The notes: generated from the letters alone by a model not told the origin. DNA of 64,000 nt from Clostridia bacterium (GCA_910574475.1 CAJTAT010000003.1:62001-126000); one strand, 5' to 3'. Positions 44,358 to 54,535 are shown, numbered from the stretch's first letter. A program made the numbers and translations.

Positions 44358-44944
44358 ACAGTTTTTTTGCTATGATGTCCCGGATGAAGTATATTGACCG
44401 GTGGGCGTTAATGCGCAATTCAAGGCAGGAAAATCTCAGTGAGCACAGCTTAGAAGTCTCTATGATCGCCCATGCGCTGGCAGTGATTGGAAATACCTGC
44501 CTGTCTAAGCATCTCAATGCAGAAAAAGCGGCTGTCTTAGGACTTTATCATGACGCAACAGAAATTATCACCGGTGATATGCCCACCCCAATCAAATACT
44601 ACAATGCTCAGATAAAACATACATATAAAGATATTGAGCATAAGGCGTCAAAAACACTTCTGGATATGCTTCCAGAACAAATGCAGAGGGAGTATGAAGA
44701 AATTTTTGTGAAGAAGGAAGAGGATGCCTATCTGTGGAAACTAGTAAAGGCAGCCGACAAGCTGTCCGCTTATATTAAGTGTGTGGAGGAAGAACAAGCT
44801 GGCAATCGGGAATTTATTTGTGCAAAAGAGATGACGTTAAATCATTTACGGCAAATGGAACTTAAAGAGACAGAGTTGTTCCTGAATTTTTTTATAGATG
44901 CCTACGGAAGAAATTTGGATGAACTTACAGGAGGAGAGCAATGA
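44354..44944 (+). CDS. yfbR: YfbR-like HD-domain 5'-deoxynucleotidase
   Basis: The HD-domain metal site is visible as EHSLEVSMIAHALA and LGLYHDATEIITGDMPTP (His-Asp pair near residue 70), then DKLSAYIKC. YfbR dephosphorylates deoxyribonucleoside 5'-monophosphates and helps set dNTP pools. ATG 44354 has GCGGAGG just upstream and overlaps the preceding stop; an earlier in-frame ATG at 44318 is rejected. The downstream gene starts within its stop codon region (ATGA). Confidence 0.9.
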   Translation: MNSFFAMMSRMKYIDRWALMRNSRQENLSEHSLEVSMIAHALAVIGNTCLSKHLNAEKAAVLGLYHDATEIITGDMPTPIKYYNAQIKHTYKDIEHKASKTLLDMLPEQMQREYEEIFVKKEEDAYLWKLVKAADKLSAYIKCVEEEQAGNREFICAKEMTLNHLRQMELKETELFLNFFIDAYGRNLDELTGGEQ

Positions 44945-45951
44945 GTGAGATAAATAATAATCAGGACTTTAGATTTTGTCCCCGCTGTGGGGCAGTAATG
45001 CAAAATGGAGTGTGTGCCAGCTGTGGCTATGGGAGAACCTTTTCACAGATGCCTCCTAATATACAGCCAGTAATGCCAAATGTACATTACATGGAGACAC
45101 CGCCAAAGAAGAAAACAAAGACAGCAGTAGTGGTTATCTCAGTTGTTGCAGGAGTTCTTCTGTTCATAGGGCTCATAGCCGCAGTAATTTTTTATTTCAG
45201 CAATACCTTAAAAGCTGCTATGCGTGCAGCAGATGAACATCCCTACAAGGGATACTATGATGATGATTACGATTATTATGATGACTATTACGATGATTAT
45301 TATGATTACTATGATGATGATTATGGCTACTATGAGCCAGATGAAGACGATCCTTATTACAAAGAGATTGTGGACTGGGTTCAGGACGATCAGGACTATT
45401 TTATATTATGGGACACTGAATCTGTAAATCCAGATGATTCTGATAATTCCTGTACCTACTACACCACCTATCCCATTCTGGAAGGGGAAGATGGGGGTGA
45501 GGAGGCATTTGCCGCTGTCAATGACGCCATTCGGGCAGAGGCTTTAACTTATCGTGACAGTTACCATGACTATAAAGAGGGATGCAGTACTTATGGCTAT
45601 GTAACCTATATGGATGAGGAAAAGATTAGTATTGTATTTAAACACAGCCTTTACGAAAAGCATGGGACTCTGCCCAGATTAGATGCCTTGACCTTTCAGG
45701 TGTCTACCGGTGAGTTGATAGAGTACTCCCAGATGACAGAGGTGGATGAAGATTTGGCTCTCAATTTCCGGGCACAGGACAAAATACAGAATGACAATGA
45801 CTATGTACAGGATTTAACAGACGAAGAATTGTTAGAAGCTCTCAAAGATCCAGATTCTGTAGTCATGTTTTATACTCCCGTAGGCTTAGAAGTTGGATTT
45901 AATTATGAAGATGGATGGGTGACAGTGACTTTAAAGGAACAGGCTTTATAG
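44941..45951 (+). CDS. Zinc-ribbon membrane protein with Asp/Tyr-rich linker and DUF3298-like domain
   Basis: An N-terminal zinc ribbon ([20 protein letters not shown], residues 12-31) is followed by one membrane helix (about 62-86), an extreme Asp/Tyr-rich stretch at about 100-138, and a C-terminal domain resembling DUF3298/RsiV-type extracytoplasmic domains ([25 protein letters not shown]). RsiV binds lysozyme, but family membership here is tentative. It is translationally coupled to the yfbR-like gene. Confidence 0.7.
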   Translation: MSEINNNQDFRFCPRCGAVMQNGVCASCGYGRTFSQMPPNIQPVMPNVHYMETPPKKKTKTAVVVISVVAGVLLFIGLIAAVIFYFSNTLKAAMRAADEHPYKGYYDDDYDYYDDYYDDYYDYYDDDYGYYEPDEDDPYYKEIVDWVQDDQDYFILWDTESVNPDDSDNSCTYYTTYPILEGEDGGEEAFAAVNDAIRAEALTYRDSYHDYKEGCSTYGYVTYMDEEKISIVFKHSLYEKHGTLPRLDALTFQVSTGELIEYSQMTEVDEDLALNFRAQDKIQNDNDYVQDLTDEELLEALKDPDSVVMFYTPVGLEVGFNYEDGWVTVTLKEQAL

Positions 45952-45965
45952 GGGAGAGTGTGCAT

Positions 45966-46796
45966 ATGTTAAGGATAGGGAGCCATATTTCTTCTGCCAA
46001 AGGATATGAGGCTATGGGAAATCAGGCATTAAAGCTGGGAGCCAATACCTTTGCCTTCTTTACCAGAAATCCCCGGGGAGGAAGTGCCAAGGAGATTCGT
46101 CCAAAGGATGTGGAGAAATTTCTCTGCCTGTGGAAAGAAAAGGGATATCAAAAGATTGTGGCCCATGCTCCCTATACACTAAATGGCTGTTCTGACAGGG
46201 AGGAAGTACGGCGATTTGCCAGAGAAACCTTTGCGTCAGATCTGGAGCGTATGGAGTATACTCCAGGGAATTATTACAATTTTCATCCAGGAAGCCATGT
46301 GGGGCAGGGCAGTGAGATAGGAATTTCTTTGATTGCTGAGATGTTAAACCTCTGTCTCAAAAAGGAAATGACAACTACTGTGCTTTTGGAGACAATGGCA
46401 GGGAAAGGCAGTGAGGTTGGAAGAAATTTTGAGGAATTAAGAGCCATTCTAGAAAAAGTGGATCTAGAAGAGAAAATGGGAGTTTGTCTGGACACCTGTC
46501 ATGTGTGGGATGCAGGCTACGATATTGTTCATAATTTGGATGGAGTTCTCAATGAATTTGATCAGGTAATAGGGTTATCGCGATTAAAAGCCATTCATAT
46601 CAATGACAGCCTGAATCCTATGGGAAGTCATAAAGATCGCCATGCACGAATTGGAGAAGGTATGATCGGTCTGGAAGCTTTTGAACAGATCATTAACCAT
46701 CCCAGACTGAAGGAGCTCCCATTTATTTTAGAGACGCCCAATGACGATGCGGGTTGGGCGGCAGAGATCGCTATGTTGCAAAAAGCATATCATTAA
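45966..46796 (+). CDS. nfo: Deoxyribonuclease IV (AP endonuclease)
   Basis: Endonuclease IV cuts abasic sites in base excision repair using three zinc ions. The 276-aa TIM-barrel protein shows [50 protein letters not shown] and [25 protein letters not shown] 45966 has GGGGAGAG 8 nt upstream; a start at 45915 would overlap the previous gene and lacks support. Confidence 0.96.
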   Translation: MLRIGSHISSAKGYEAMGNQALKLGANTFAFFTRNPRGGSAKEIRPKDVEKFLCLWKEKGYQKIVAHAPYTLNGCSDREEVRRFARETFASDLERMEYTPGNYYNFHPGSHVGQGSEIGISLIAEMLNLCLKKEMTTTVLLETMAGKGSEVGRNFEELRAILEKVDLEEKMGVCLDTCHVWDAGYDIVHNLDGVLNEFDQVIGLSRLKAIHINDSLNPMGSHKDRHARIGEGMIGLEAFEQIINHPRLKELPFILETPNDDAGWAAEIAMLQKAYH

Positions 46797-46818
46797 AGAA
46801 GAAAGGAAGGGAACGGAA

Positions 46819-48423
46819 ATGAAACTGACATTTTTAGGCGCTGCCCATGAAGTGACAGGAAGCTGCCATATGTTGGAAGCCTGCGGCAAGGTAATGCTTG
46901 TGGATTATGGAATGGAGCAGGGAGAAGACATCTATGAGAACCAGGAAATTCCTGTAAATGCAGCAGATATCGACTATGTATTTTTGACCCATGCTCACAT
47001 TGACCATTCTGGTCTGCTTCCTCTTCTATACAAAAGAGGATTCCGGGGAACCATCTTTTCCACTTATGCCACTCAAGATCTCTGTGGTATCATGCTGCGT
47101 GACAGTGCCCACATTCAGATGTTTGAGGCGGAATGGCGAAACCGGAAGGCACGGCGTTCTGGAAAAGAAGAGTATGTTCCTCTCTATGATATGGAGGCGG
47201 CAGACAAGGTCATGAAGCATTTCTGTGGCTGTGAGTATGGAGTACGTATCCGAGTTACCGATGAGATTCGCATCCGTTTTACAGATATAGGACATTTGCT
47301 TGGATCTGCTTGTATTGAGATTTGGCTGACAGAGGGAGAAGAGACAAAAAAGATCGTATTTTCAGGGGACATTGGTAATTTAAATCAGCCAATCTTAAAA
47401 GATCCTCAGACAGTTGACCAAGCTGATTATCTGGTTATAGAATCCACCTATGGAGATAGGAGCCATGGAGAGCGTCCCGATTATGTGGAAGCCTTGACCG
47501 GGATCTTGCAGGAGACTTTTGATCGGGGCGGTAATGTAGTGATTCCTGCCTTTGCAGTGGGAAGAACCCAAGAAATGCTCTATTTTTTGCGGGAAATAAA
47601 GGCAAAAGGACTTGTGAAGGGACATGAGGACTTTAAAGTCTTTGTGGATAGTCCTCTGGCTGTTCAGGCCACTACTATTTTCAATAAAAACATGTATGAT
47701 TGTTTTGACGAAGAGACCATGTCTCTTGTTCATTCAGGTATCAATCCTATTAGCTTTCCAGGCCTGAGTCTGTCTATCACAAGTGATGAATCGAAAGCAA
47801 TCAACTTTGATGAGAGTCCTAAGGTGATCCTCTCTGCCTCTGGTATGTGCGAGGCAGGCCGCATTCGCCATCATCTTAAGCATAATCTTTGGAGGGAAGA
47901 GAGTACCATTCTCTTTGTGGGGTATCAGTCAAAGGGAACCCTGGGCCGCACTATTGTGGAAGGCGCTAATGAAGTGCGACTTTTTGGTGAGACTGTGGAA
48001 ATCAGGGCCCATATAAAAGTACTGGCTGGTGTCAGCGGCCATGCAGATAAACAAGGCTTAATAAGCTGGCTTCAGGGATTTTACTTCAAACCTGGAAAAG
48101 TCTTTATTGTACATGGAGAAGATACAGTATGTGATCAGTTTGCCCAATGCCTTCAGGAGGAGTATGACTATATTGCGGAAGCTCCCTACAGTGGAGCGAG
48201 CTACGATCTTATCACAGATACTTGTCTTGCCACAGGCAATATGAAACGCATCACCAAAGATAAAAAACTTGCAAAACCGGCTGCCGCGGTATATGATAGA
48301 TTGGTAGAGGCTGGCAAGCGATTGATGCGCTTGATTGAAAAGAGCCGAGGATTTGCTAACAAGGATTTGGCAAAGCTGGCAGATCAGATTCAGGCAATCT
48401 GCGATAAATGGGAACGAAAATGA
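46819..48423 (+). CDS. Beta-CASP metallo-beta-lactamase-fold nuclease
   Basis: The metal site HAHIDHSG and later GDIGN and GHAD elements mark the MBL fold; the beta-CASP cap shows FAVGRTQEMLYFL and ASGMCEAGRIRHHLKHNL. Such proteins are CPSF73/Int11-like RNA nucleases and exonucleases. The 534-aa length fits the bacterial RNA-processing group, distinct from RNase J. ATG 46819 has AAGGAAGGGAA upstream; a start at 46741 would lie inside nfo. The C-terminal 110 residues are not assigned. Confidence 0.9.
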   Translation: MKLTFLGAAHEVTGSCHMLEACGKVMLVDYGMEQGEDIYENQEIPVNAADIDYVFLTHAHIDHSGLLPLLYKRGFRGTIFSTYATQDLCGIMLRDSAHIQMFEAEWRNRKARRSGKEEYVPLYDMEAADKVMKHFCGCEYGVRIRVTDEIRIRFTDIGHLLGSACIEIWLTEGEETKKIVFSGDIGNLNQPILKDPQTVDQADYLVIESTYGDRSHGERPDYVEALTGILQETFDRGGNVVIPAFAVGRTQEMLYFLREIKAKGLVKGHEDFKVFVDSPLAVQATTIFNKNMYDCFDEETMSLVHSGINPISFPGLSLSITSDESKAINFDESPKVILSASGMCEAGRIRHHLKHNLWREESTILFVGYQSKGTLGRTIVEGANEVRLFGETVEIRAHIKVLAGVSGHADKQGLISWLQGFYFKPGKVFIVHGEDTVCDQFAQCLQEEYDYIAEAPYSGASYDLITDTCLATGNMKRITKDKKLAKPAAAVYDRLVEAGKRLMRLIEKSRGFANKDLAKLADQIQAICDKWERK

Positions 48424-48441
48424 TGGGGGATTCAAGTTACT

Positions 48442-49206
48442 ATGGAGACAAGGGATAAAGAGAGACAAGAAAGACAACTGAGTCCGGCCGAGAGGCGCCG
48501 GAGAATGGAGGCCAGAAAGAAACGTCGAAAAAAGCAGAGACGCAAAAAGCAAATGATTCGGCTCCTGGTTATTCTTGCTATGATTGCAGTTGTGATACTT
48601 TTAGTGTTCGGTATTTATGCAATTGTCAAAAAGGTAGCTGGTGGTGGCTCTAAACAGATTCAGCCTAAGGGAGAACATGCAGTAATATATATTGATCCCG
48701 GACATGGTGGAGAAGATATTGGCTTAGGCAGCGATACATTAGAAAAAGAGGTGTCTCTGGCAATCTGTTCAAAGTTGAAAATCATGTTGGAGGGTCAGGG
48801 CTATGAGGTAGTTATGACTCGTGAAGATGATACCAGAGTATCCAAAGAGGAACGGGTGGCTGCTGCCAATGATTCGGGGGCAGATCTGTTAGTCAGTGTT
48901 CATTGTGGATCTTCTGAAGACAGCAGTCGCGCTGGCGCAGTCAGCTATTATAAAACATCCAGCAAGGAAAGCAAGACTTTATGTAAGAACATTCAGGAGG
49001 CACTTGTCAAGGAGAGCGGTGCTCAGGATGGTGGAACCGCAGAGGGCGATTACACAATTTTAAGTACAGATATTCCATCTGTGTTGCTGGAAGTTGGATA
49101 TTTAAGCAACACAGTAGAAGCGGAAAATCTGGCTGATGATTCCTATCAGAATAATATAGCGAAAGGCATTGCAAAGGGAATTATTCTGAGTATAGAGGAT
49201 AAGTAA
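48442..49206 (+). CDS. N-acetylmuramoyl-L-alanine amidase (Amidase_3)
   Basis: A very basic cytoplasmic tail (RRRRMEARKKRRKK-like) and one membrane helix (about 40-62) tether an amidase domain to the outer face. Zinc and catalytic residues are visible in YIDPGHGGEDIG, LLVSVHCGS and LLEVGYLSN (Glu). It cleaves the stem peptide from MurNAc in peptidoglycan, for division, growth or sporulation. It has no repeat wall-binding modules. Confidence 0.92.
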   Translation: METRDKERQERQLSPAERRRRMEARKKRRKKQRRKKQMIRLLVILAMIAVVILLVFGIYAIVKKVAGGGSKQIQPKGEHAVIYIDPGHGGEDIGLGSDTLEKEVSLAICSKLKIMLEGQGYEVVMTREDDTRVSKEERVAAANDSGADLLVSVHCGSSEDSSRAGAVSYYKTSSKESKTLCKNIQEALVKESGAQDGGTAEGDYTILSTDIPSVLLEVGYLSNTVEAENLADDSYQNNIAKGIAKGIILSIEDK

Positions 49207-49237
49207 AGAGTAAAACATAGCAGGAAAGGGGAAAGAT

Positions 49238-49876
49238 ATGGCAAATCATACAGTTTTTACAATTGGACGTCAGTATGGCAGTGGTGGTCATGATATTGGG
49301 ATCAAGCTAGCAGAGGAGCTTAAGATTCCCTGTTATGACAAGGAGTTATTGGCAAGGGCAGCAAAGGAAAGCGGCTTGTGTCAGGAACTTTTTGAAAATC
49401 ATGATGAAAAGCCTACCAACAGTTTTTTGTATTCCCTTGTGATGGATACTTATTCCACAGGTTATTCCTCTGCAGCTTTTGCAGATATGCCAATTAATCA
49501 CAAGGTGTTTTTGGCACAGTTTGATACCATCAAGAAGATTGCTCAGGAAGGTCCCTGTGTAATTGTAGGAAGGTGTGCTGATTATGCTTTAGCGGAAGTA
49601 CCAAATGTTATCAATATCTTTCTCAATGCAGATTTACAGTCCAGAATAGTGCGGATTGCAAGGCGTCATGACATTACGGATGCAAAAGCAAAAGATATGA
49701 TCATAAAGACTGACAAGCATCGCGCCAGTTATTACAATTATTATACCAGTAAAAAATGGGGAGATGCAGCCGGGTACGATTTGTGCCTGAACACCAGCAC
49801 GCTTGGAATTGATGGCACCATACATATTATTCGGGAATTTGCCATGTATAAAGAAAAAGAACATGACAAAATATAG
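49238..49876 (+). CDS. Cytidylate kinase-like family protein
   Basis: The N-terminus FTIGRQYGSGGHDIGIKLAEEL resembles the P-loop of cytidylate kinase, and GPCVIVGRCADYAL plus IARRHDITDAKAKDMIIKTDKHRASYYNYY match the family common in Clostridia (Cytidylate_kin2). True CMP kinase activity is unproven; these proteins coexist with a standard Cmk. AGGAAAGGGG precedes the start, and dtd follows after 15 bp. Confidence 0.87.
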   Translation: MANHTVFTIGRQYGSGGHDIGIKLAEELKIPCYDKELLARAAKESGLCQELFENHDEKPTNSFLYSLVMDTYSTGYSSAAFADMPINHKVFLAQFDTIKKIAQEGPCVIVGRCADYALAEVPNVINIFLNADLQSRIVRIARRHDITDAKAKDMIIKTDKHRASYYNYYTSKKWGDAAGYDLCLNTSTLGIDGTIHIIREFAMYKEKEHDKI

Positions 49877-49891
49877 GAGAATGGCAGTCAG

Positions 49892-50326
49892 ATGAAGCTT
49901 GTAATACAGAGAGTGTCCCATGCATCGGTAACGGTGGATGGGACTGTTGTTGGAAAAATAGGACAGGGTTTTCTTGTCTTGGTAGGAGTAGGCAGAGAAG
50001 ATACAAAAGCTGAGGTGGATCGCCTGGTTAAAAAGATGATTGGTCTGCGTATTTTTCGGGATGAAAATGGAAAGACGAATCTGTCTCTAAAGGATGTGGG
50101 GGGAGAATTGCTTTTAGTTTCTCAATTTACCCTCTATGCAGATTGTAGTCACGGAAATCGCCCAGGTTTTACCAATGCTGGAGAGCCAAAATTAGCAAAA
50201 GAATTGTATGAATATATGATAGAAGCTTGCCGTCAGGAACTTCCCGTGGTAGAATGTGGGGAGTTTGGTGCAGATATGAAGGTAGAACTGCAAAATGACG
50301 GACCCTTTACCATACTTTTGGACTGA
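49892..50326 (+). CDS. dtd: D-aminoacyl-tRNA deacylase
   Basis: DTD removes D-amino acids (and glycine from tRNA-Ala) mischarged on tRNA. The 144-aa sequence has [17 protein letters not shown], the SQFTLYAD motif and the [11 protein letters not shown]ly-cisPro-type active-site loop region, ending [16 protein letters not shown] lies upstream of ATG 49892. Confidence 0.97.
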   Translation: MKLVIQRVSHASVTVDGTVVGKIGQGFLVLVGVGREDTKAEVDRLVKKMIGLRIFRDENGKTNLSLKDVGGELLLVSQFTLYADCSHGNRPGFTNAGEPKLAKELYEYMIEACRQELPVVECGEFGADMKVELQNDGPFTILLD

Positions 50327-50360
50327 ACACAGGAATTAAAAAGATAGGGAGAAAATTACA

Positions 50361-53300
50361 ATGAGTAAAAGACAAGACATCCACAAGGTTCTGATCATCG
50401 GTTCTGGCCCCATAATTATTGGTCAGGCCTGCGAGTTTGACTATTCTGGTACTCAGGCATGCAAAGCTCTGAGAAAGTTGGGTTATGAGATCGTGTTGGT
50501 AAATTCCAATCCAGCAACTATTATGACAGATCCGGGAACTGCAGATGTAACTTATATTGAGCCTTTGAATGTAGAACGGCTGTCTCAGATTATTGAAAAA
50601 GAAAGACCAGATGCCTTATTGCCGAATTTGGGAGGACAATCCGGTCTTAATCTTTGCTCTGAACTTGCAAAAGCAGGTGTACTGGAAAAATACAATGTGA
50701 AGGTAATCGGTGTTCAGGTAGATGCCATCGAGCGGGGTGAAGATCGAATTGAATTCAAACATACCATGGACAGCCTTGGCATTGAGATGGCCCGAAGCCA
50801 GGTGGCTTACACTGTAGAGGAGGCTGTGGCAATCGCGGACAAGCTTGGATATCCAGTAGTACTCAGGCCTGCCTATACAATGGGCGGTGCAGGAGGAGGT
50901 CTTGTATATAATATTGAAGAGCTGAAAACTGTGGCAGCCAGGGGACTCCAGGCCAGCTTAGTAGGGCAAGTTCTTGTAGAGGAGTCTATCCTTGGCTGGG
51001 AGGAGCTGGAACTTGAAGTTGTCCGTGACAGTAAGAACAATATTATTACCGTCTGCTTTATTGAGAATATTGATCCCATGGGCGTACACACAGGTGATTC
51101 CTTCTGCTCTGCCCCCATGTTGACTGTTCCAGAGCGTGTACAAAAACGCCTTCAGGAAAAATCCTACAAGATCGTAGAAGCCATTCAGGTTATCGGCGGA
51201 ACCAATGTTCAGTGGGCCCATGATCCGGTGACAGATCGAGATATTGTAATTGAAATCAATCCGCGTACCTCCCGTTCTTCTGCTCTTGCCTCCAAAGCCA
51301 CAGGTTTTCCGATTGCACTAGTATCTGCTATGCTGGCATCTGGCTTAACACTGGATGAGATTCCCTGTGGGAAATATGGAACTCTAGATCAGTATGTGCC
51401 AGGAGGAGACTATATTGTAATCAAATTTGCCCGGTGGGCTTTTGAGAAGTTTAAAGGAGCTCAGGATAAGCTGGGCACTCAGATGCGCGCAGTAGGCGAA
51501 GTTATGAGTATTGGAAAGACTTACAAGGAAGCATTCCAGAAGGCCATCCGCAGTTTGGAAATCGGACGCTATGGCTTGGGCTTTGCAGGGGATTTTCATG
51601 AAAAGACAAAAAAAGAACTTCTGCATATGCTACACACGGCTACCAGTGAGCGTCAGTTTATCATGTATGAGGCTTTAAGAAAAGGAGCTACTATAGATGA
51701 GCTCTATGAGCTTACTCGAATTAAGCGCTATTTTATTGAGCAGATGAAAGAACTGGTGGAAGAGGAGGAAGCTCTTCTAAATACCTGGAAGAAAAAGGTT
51801 CCTGCGCCTGAAGCTTTGAAAAAGGCAAAGCAGGATGGCTTTTCTGACCGGTATCTAAGCCAGATCCTTCATGTTCCTGAAGAAGAGATCCGTAAGTCAC
51901 GAATGGAAATCGGTGTGACAGAAGGTTGGGAAAAGGTACACGTAAGCGGCACACAGGACAGCGCTTATTATTATTCCACTTACAACGGACCTGATCAGAG
52001 TAGCTCAAATACAGATCGCCCCAAGATTATGATTCTTGGTGGAGGGCCAAACCGTATTGGACAGGGAATAGAATTTGATTATTGCTGTGTTCATGCAGCC
52101 ATTGCCTTAAAAGAACTGGGATTTGAGACGATCATTGTGAACTGTAATCCAGAAACAGTTTCTACGGATTATGATACCTCAGATAAACTGTATTTTGAAC
52201 CGCTGACTCTGGAGGACGTCTTAAGTATTCACGAAAAGGAAAAGCCTGTGGGCGTCATTGCCCAGTTTGGAGGGCAGACACCTTTGAACTTGGCTGCGGA
52301 TTTGGAAAAAAATGGAGTGCGCATCCTGGGAACCAGTCCCGAAATCATTGATTTGGCAGAAGATCGGGATCAGTTCCGTGCCATTATGGAGAAGCTCGAT
52401 ATTCCTATGCCGGAGGCTGGAATGGCAGTGAATGTGGAGGAAGCCCTGAACATTGCCGGACATATTGGGTATCCTGTTATGGTACGCCCCTCCTATGTAC
52501 TGGGTGGGCGTGGCATGGAAGTGGTACATGATCCAGAGAGTCTTACGGAATATATGCGGGCAGCAGTAGGCGTCACCCCTGATCGTCCAATTTTGATTGA
52601 TCGGTTTCTGCATCACGCTATGGAATGTGAGGCGGATGCCATCTGTGACGGGACCCACGCCTTTGTTCCTGCCGTCATGGAGCATATAGAGCTGGCAGGT
52701 GTCCATTCCGGGGACTCCGCATGTATCCTGCCTTCCCTGAATATTACACCTGAAAATCTGAAAACCATTAAAGAATATACGAAAAAAATTGCAGAGGAAA
52801 TGCATGTGTGTGGCCTGATGAATATGCAGTATGCCATCGAGGATGGCAAAGTCTTTGTGTTAGAGGCAAATCCCAGAGCCTCCCGCACTGTGCCCCTGGT
52901 ATCTAAGGTCTGCAATATTCAAATGGTAAGACTGGCTACACAGGTTATCACAGAGGAGCTTACTGGTACTCCTTCTCCTGTACCTTTCCTGAAGGAGAGT
53001 AAGTTCCACCACTATGGAGTCAAGGAAGCAGTCTTCCCCTTCAACATGTTCCAGGAAGTGGATCCTTTGTTGGGACCAGAGATGCGTTCCACAGGAGAAG
53101 TGTTGGGTCTTGCATCTGACTTTGGAGAAGCCTTCTACAAGGCTCAGGAGGCCACACAGACTTGTCTGCCCTTGTCTGGCACGGTACTAATCAGTGTCAG
53201 TGACAGAGATAAACCAGAAGTGCTTCAGGTTGCCAGAGGCTTCTATAAGGATGGATTTACCATTATGGCTACTGGGCGTACCTATGATATGATTGTGGAG

Positions 53301-53600
53301 GATGGAATTCCTGCTAAAAAGGTAAAGAAGCTTCAGGAAGGACGGCCTAATATTCTGGATACAATCGCCAATGGTGAGGTTCAGTTGATCGTAAATACGC
53401 CCTCTGGGAAGGAAAGCGTGTATGATGATAGTTATATCAGAAAGGCTGCTATTAAAGGCAAGATCCCTTATATGACTACTATGGCAGCGGCAATCGCCAC
53501 AACAGAAGGTATTCGCAAGGTGAGAGAAAAGAATGGCAGATTGGATGTGAAATCTTTGCAACAGCTTCACAGTGAGATAGAAGTAGGATACCCTCAGTGA
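50361..53600 (+). CDS. carB: Carbamoyl-phosphate synthase large subunit
   Basis: CarB makes carbamoyl phosphate from bicarbonate, ammonia and two ATP for pyrimidine and arginine synthesis. The 1079-aa protein has the full layout: two homologous ATP-grasp halves (GSGPIIIGQACEFDYSGTQA at residue 14; GGGPNRIGQGIEFDYCCVHA near 560), the oligomerisation region between them, and a C-terminal MGS-like allosteric domain (from about 940). The carA small-subunit gene is not adjacent; dtd lies upstream and a palindromic element and ttcA downstream. Confidence 0.97.
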   Translation: MSKRQDIHKVLIIGSGPIIIGQACEFDYSGTQACKALRKLGYEIVLVNSNPATIMTDPGTADVTYIEPLNVERLSQIIEKERPDALLPNLGGQSGLNLCSELAKAGVLEKYNVKVIGVQVDAIERGEDRIEFKHTMDSLGIEMARSQVAYTVEEAVAIADKLGYPVVLRPAYTMGGAGGGLVYNIEELKTVAARGLQASLVGQVLVEESILGWEELELEVVRDSKNNIITVCFIENIDPMGVHTGDSFCSAPMLTVPERVQKRLQEKSYKIVEAIQVIGGTNVQWAHDPVTDRDIVIEINPRTSRSSALASKATGFPIALVSAMLASGLTLDEIPCGKYGTLDQYVPGGDYIVIKFARWAFEKFKGAQDKLGTQMRAVGEVMSIGKTYKEAFQKAIRSLEIGRYGLGFAGDFHEKTKKELLHMLHTATSERQFIMYEALRKGATIDELYELTRIKRYFIEQMKELVEEEEALLNTWKKKVPAPEALKKAKQDGFSDRYLSQILHVPEEEIRKSRMEIGVTEGWEKVHVSGTQDSAYYYSTYNGPDQSSSNTDRPKIMILGGGPNRIGQGIEFDYCCVHAAIALKELGFETIIVNCNPETVSTDYDTSDKLYFEPLTLEDVLSIHEKEKPVGVIAQFGGQTPLNLAADLEKNGVRILGTSPEIIDLAEDRDQFRAIMEKLDIPMPEAGMAVNVEEALNIAGHIGYPVMVRPSYVLGGRGMEVVHDPESLTEYMRAAVGVTPDRPILIDRFLHHAMECEADAICDGTHAFVPAVMEHIELAGVHSGDSACILPSLNITPENLKTIKEYTKKIAEEMHVCGLMNMQYAIEDGKVFVLEANPRASRTVPLVSKVCNIQMVRLATQVITEELTGTPSPVPFLKESKFHHYGVKEAVFPFNMFQEVDPLLGPEMRSTGEVLGLASDFGEAFYKAQEATQTCLPLSGTVLISVSDRDKPEVLQVARGFYKDGFTIMATGRTYDMIVEDGIPAKKVKKLQEGRPNILDTIANGEVQLIVNTPSGKESVYDDSYIRKAAIKGKIPYMTTMAAAIATTEGIRKVREKNGRLDVKSLQQLHSEIEVGYPQ

Positions 53601-53629
53601 GCAAAGGAATACACGCCCCAAGTACTGTC

Positions 53630-53777
53630 TTTTGGTGGCTGACAGCGTTAACGTCAATCGGCGTACGTCCAGTACGCCTCAATCCGTTGCCTTGTCAGCC
53701 ACCAAAAATAAGGGGTAGAGTCTCCGGTGAGCCAGCTTATGGTGTCTTGAAAGTTAGCTTTCCGAAGTCTCTACCCC
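53630..53777. repeat. Double-hairpin intergenic element between carB and ttcA
   Basis: A first inverted repeat has perfect 15-bp arms, TTTTGGTGGCTGACA (53630-53644) and its complement (53693-53707), with an inner GGCGTAC/GTACGCC hairpin (53660-53678). A second has GGGGTAGAG (53712-53720) with CTCTACCCC (53769-53777). Neither arm ends in a real T tract on either strand, so it is not an ordinary terminator. It fills the gap between two convergent genes and looks like a dispersed palindromic repeat. Confidence 0.7.
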
Positions 53778-53779
53778 AT

Positions 53780-54535
53780 TTAACAGAGATTTTTTATATT
53801 CAAATTTCGTACATATTCCAAATCTTTATAAGGTTTATAAATGCTATCCAGAACAGCCCTAAACATTCGTTCTTTCGTGCCAGGATGTTCCTGGTTCAGT
53901 TGATGCAGAAGTTTCTTGGCATATTCTCGTTTGGTGTGCCCATCTGCTGGGCAGGGGCTTTTGCAGACTGGAAGCTCATACTTATTTTGAAATCCAACCA
54001 CATCTGTTTCATCCACATACATTAAGGGGCGTATTACAGTCAAATCCATCCGATCCAGGTAGGTGACAGGGGCAAAGGTGTGAAAGCGTCCCTCAAAGAT
54101 CAGAGAGAGAAGCATAGTCTCTACCACATCATCTTTGTGATGGGCATAGGCTACTTTATTACAGCCAGACTCTTTAATAGCTTGGTTTAAAGCCCCCTTT
54201 CGCATCTTTGCGCAGAGCGCACAGGGATTACTCTCTTTCCTCACCTGAAACACAATATCATAAATATCTGTGTCAATCACTGTATAATGTACATTCAATT
54301 CCCTGCACAGTTCACGTATTCCATCCAGATTAAAATCTGGAAAGCCTAAGTTCACAGTAATCGCTTCCAGCTCAAAAGGAAAAGGATAAAAGCGTCTTAA
54401 TCCATGAAGGGCATAGAGCATTGTCAAACTATCTTTCCCCCCTGAAATGCCTACTGCAATCCTGTCTCCTGCTTCAATCATATGATAATCATCCACAGCT
54501 CTGCGTGTGAAACTTAATAATTGTTGTAATTTCAT
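53780..54535 (-). CDS. ttcA: TtcA-family tRNA 2-thiolation protein (PP-loop ATPase)
   Basis: The PP-loop ISGGKDSLTMLYAL, the central CALCAKMRKGALNQ cysteine pair and VAYAHHKDDVVETMLLSL are typical of the TtcA/TtuA group, which thiolates tRNA (cytidine 32 in E. coli) using an Fe-S cluster. CPADGHTKR near the C-terminus is also characteristic. ATG 54535 has AAGAGGAA 8 nt upstream; TTG 54559 would add eight residues. The 252-aa length is slightly short of E. coli TtcA. The exact tRNA position is not determinable. Confidence 0.87.
   Translation of the reverse strand: MKLQQLLSFTRRAVDDYHMIEAGDRIAVGISGGKDSLTMLYALHGLRRFYPFPFELEAITVNLGFPDFNLDGIRELCRELNVHYTVIDTDIYDIVFQVRKESNPCALCAKMRKGALNQAIKESGCNKVAYAHHKDDVVETMLLSLIFEGRFHTFAPVTYLDRMDLTVIRPLMYVDETDVVGFQNKYELPVCKSPCPADGHTKREYAKKLLHQLNQEHPGTKERMFRAVLDSIYKPYKDLEYVRNLNIKNLC

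Noticed and set aside
45240..45360. Short tandem repeat resembling a CRISPR array
   Set aside because: It is the GAT/TAT codon run of the Asp/Tyr-rich linker, without repeat-spacer structure.
53597..54025. 142-codon plus-strand frame overlapping the end of carB
   Set aside because: It translates the palindromic element and then the antisense strand of ttcA; no Shine-Dalgarno or protein-like conservation is evident.
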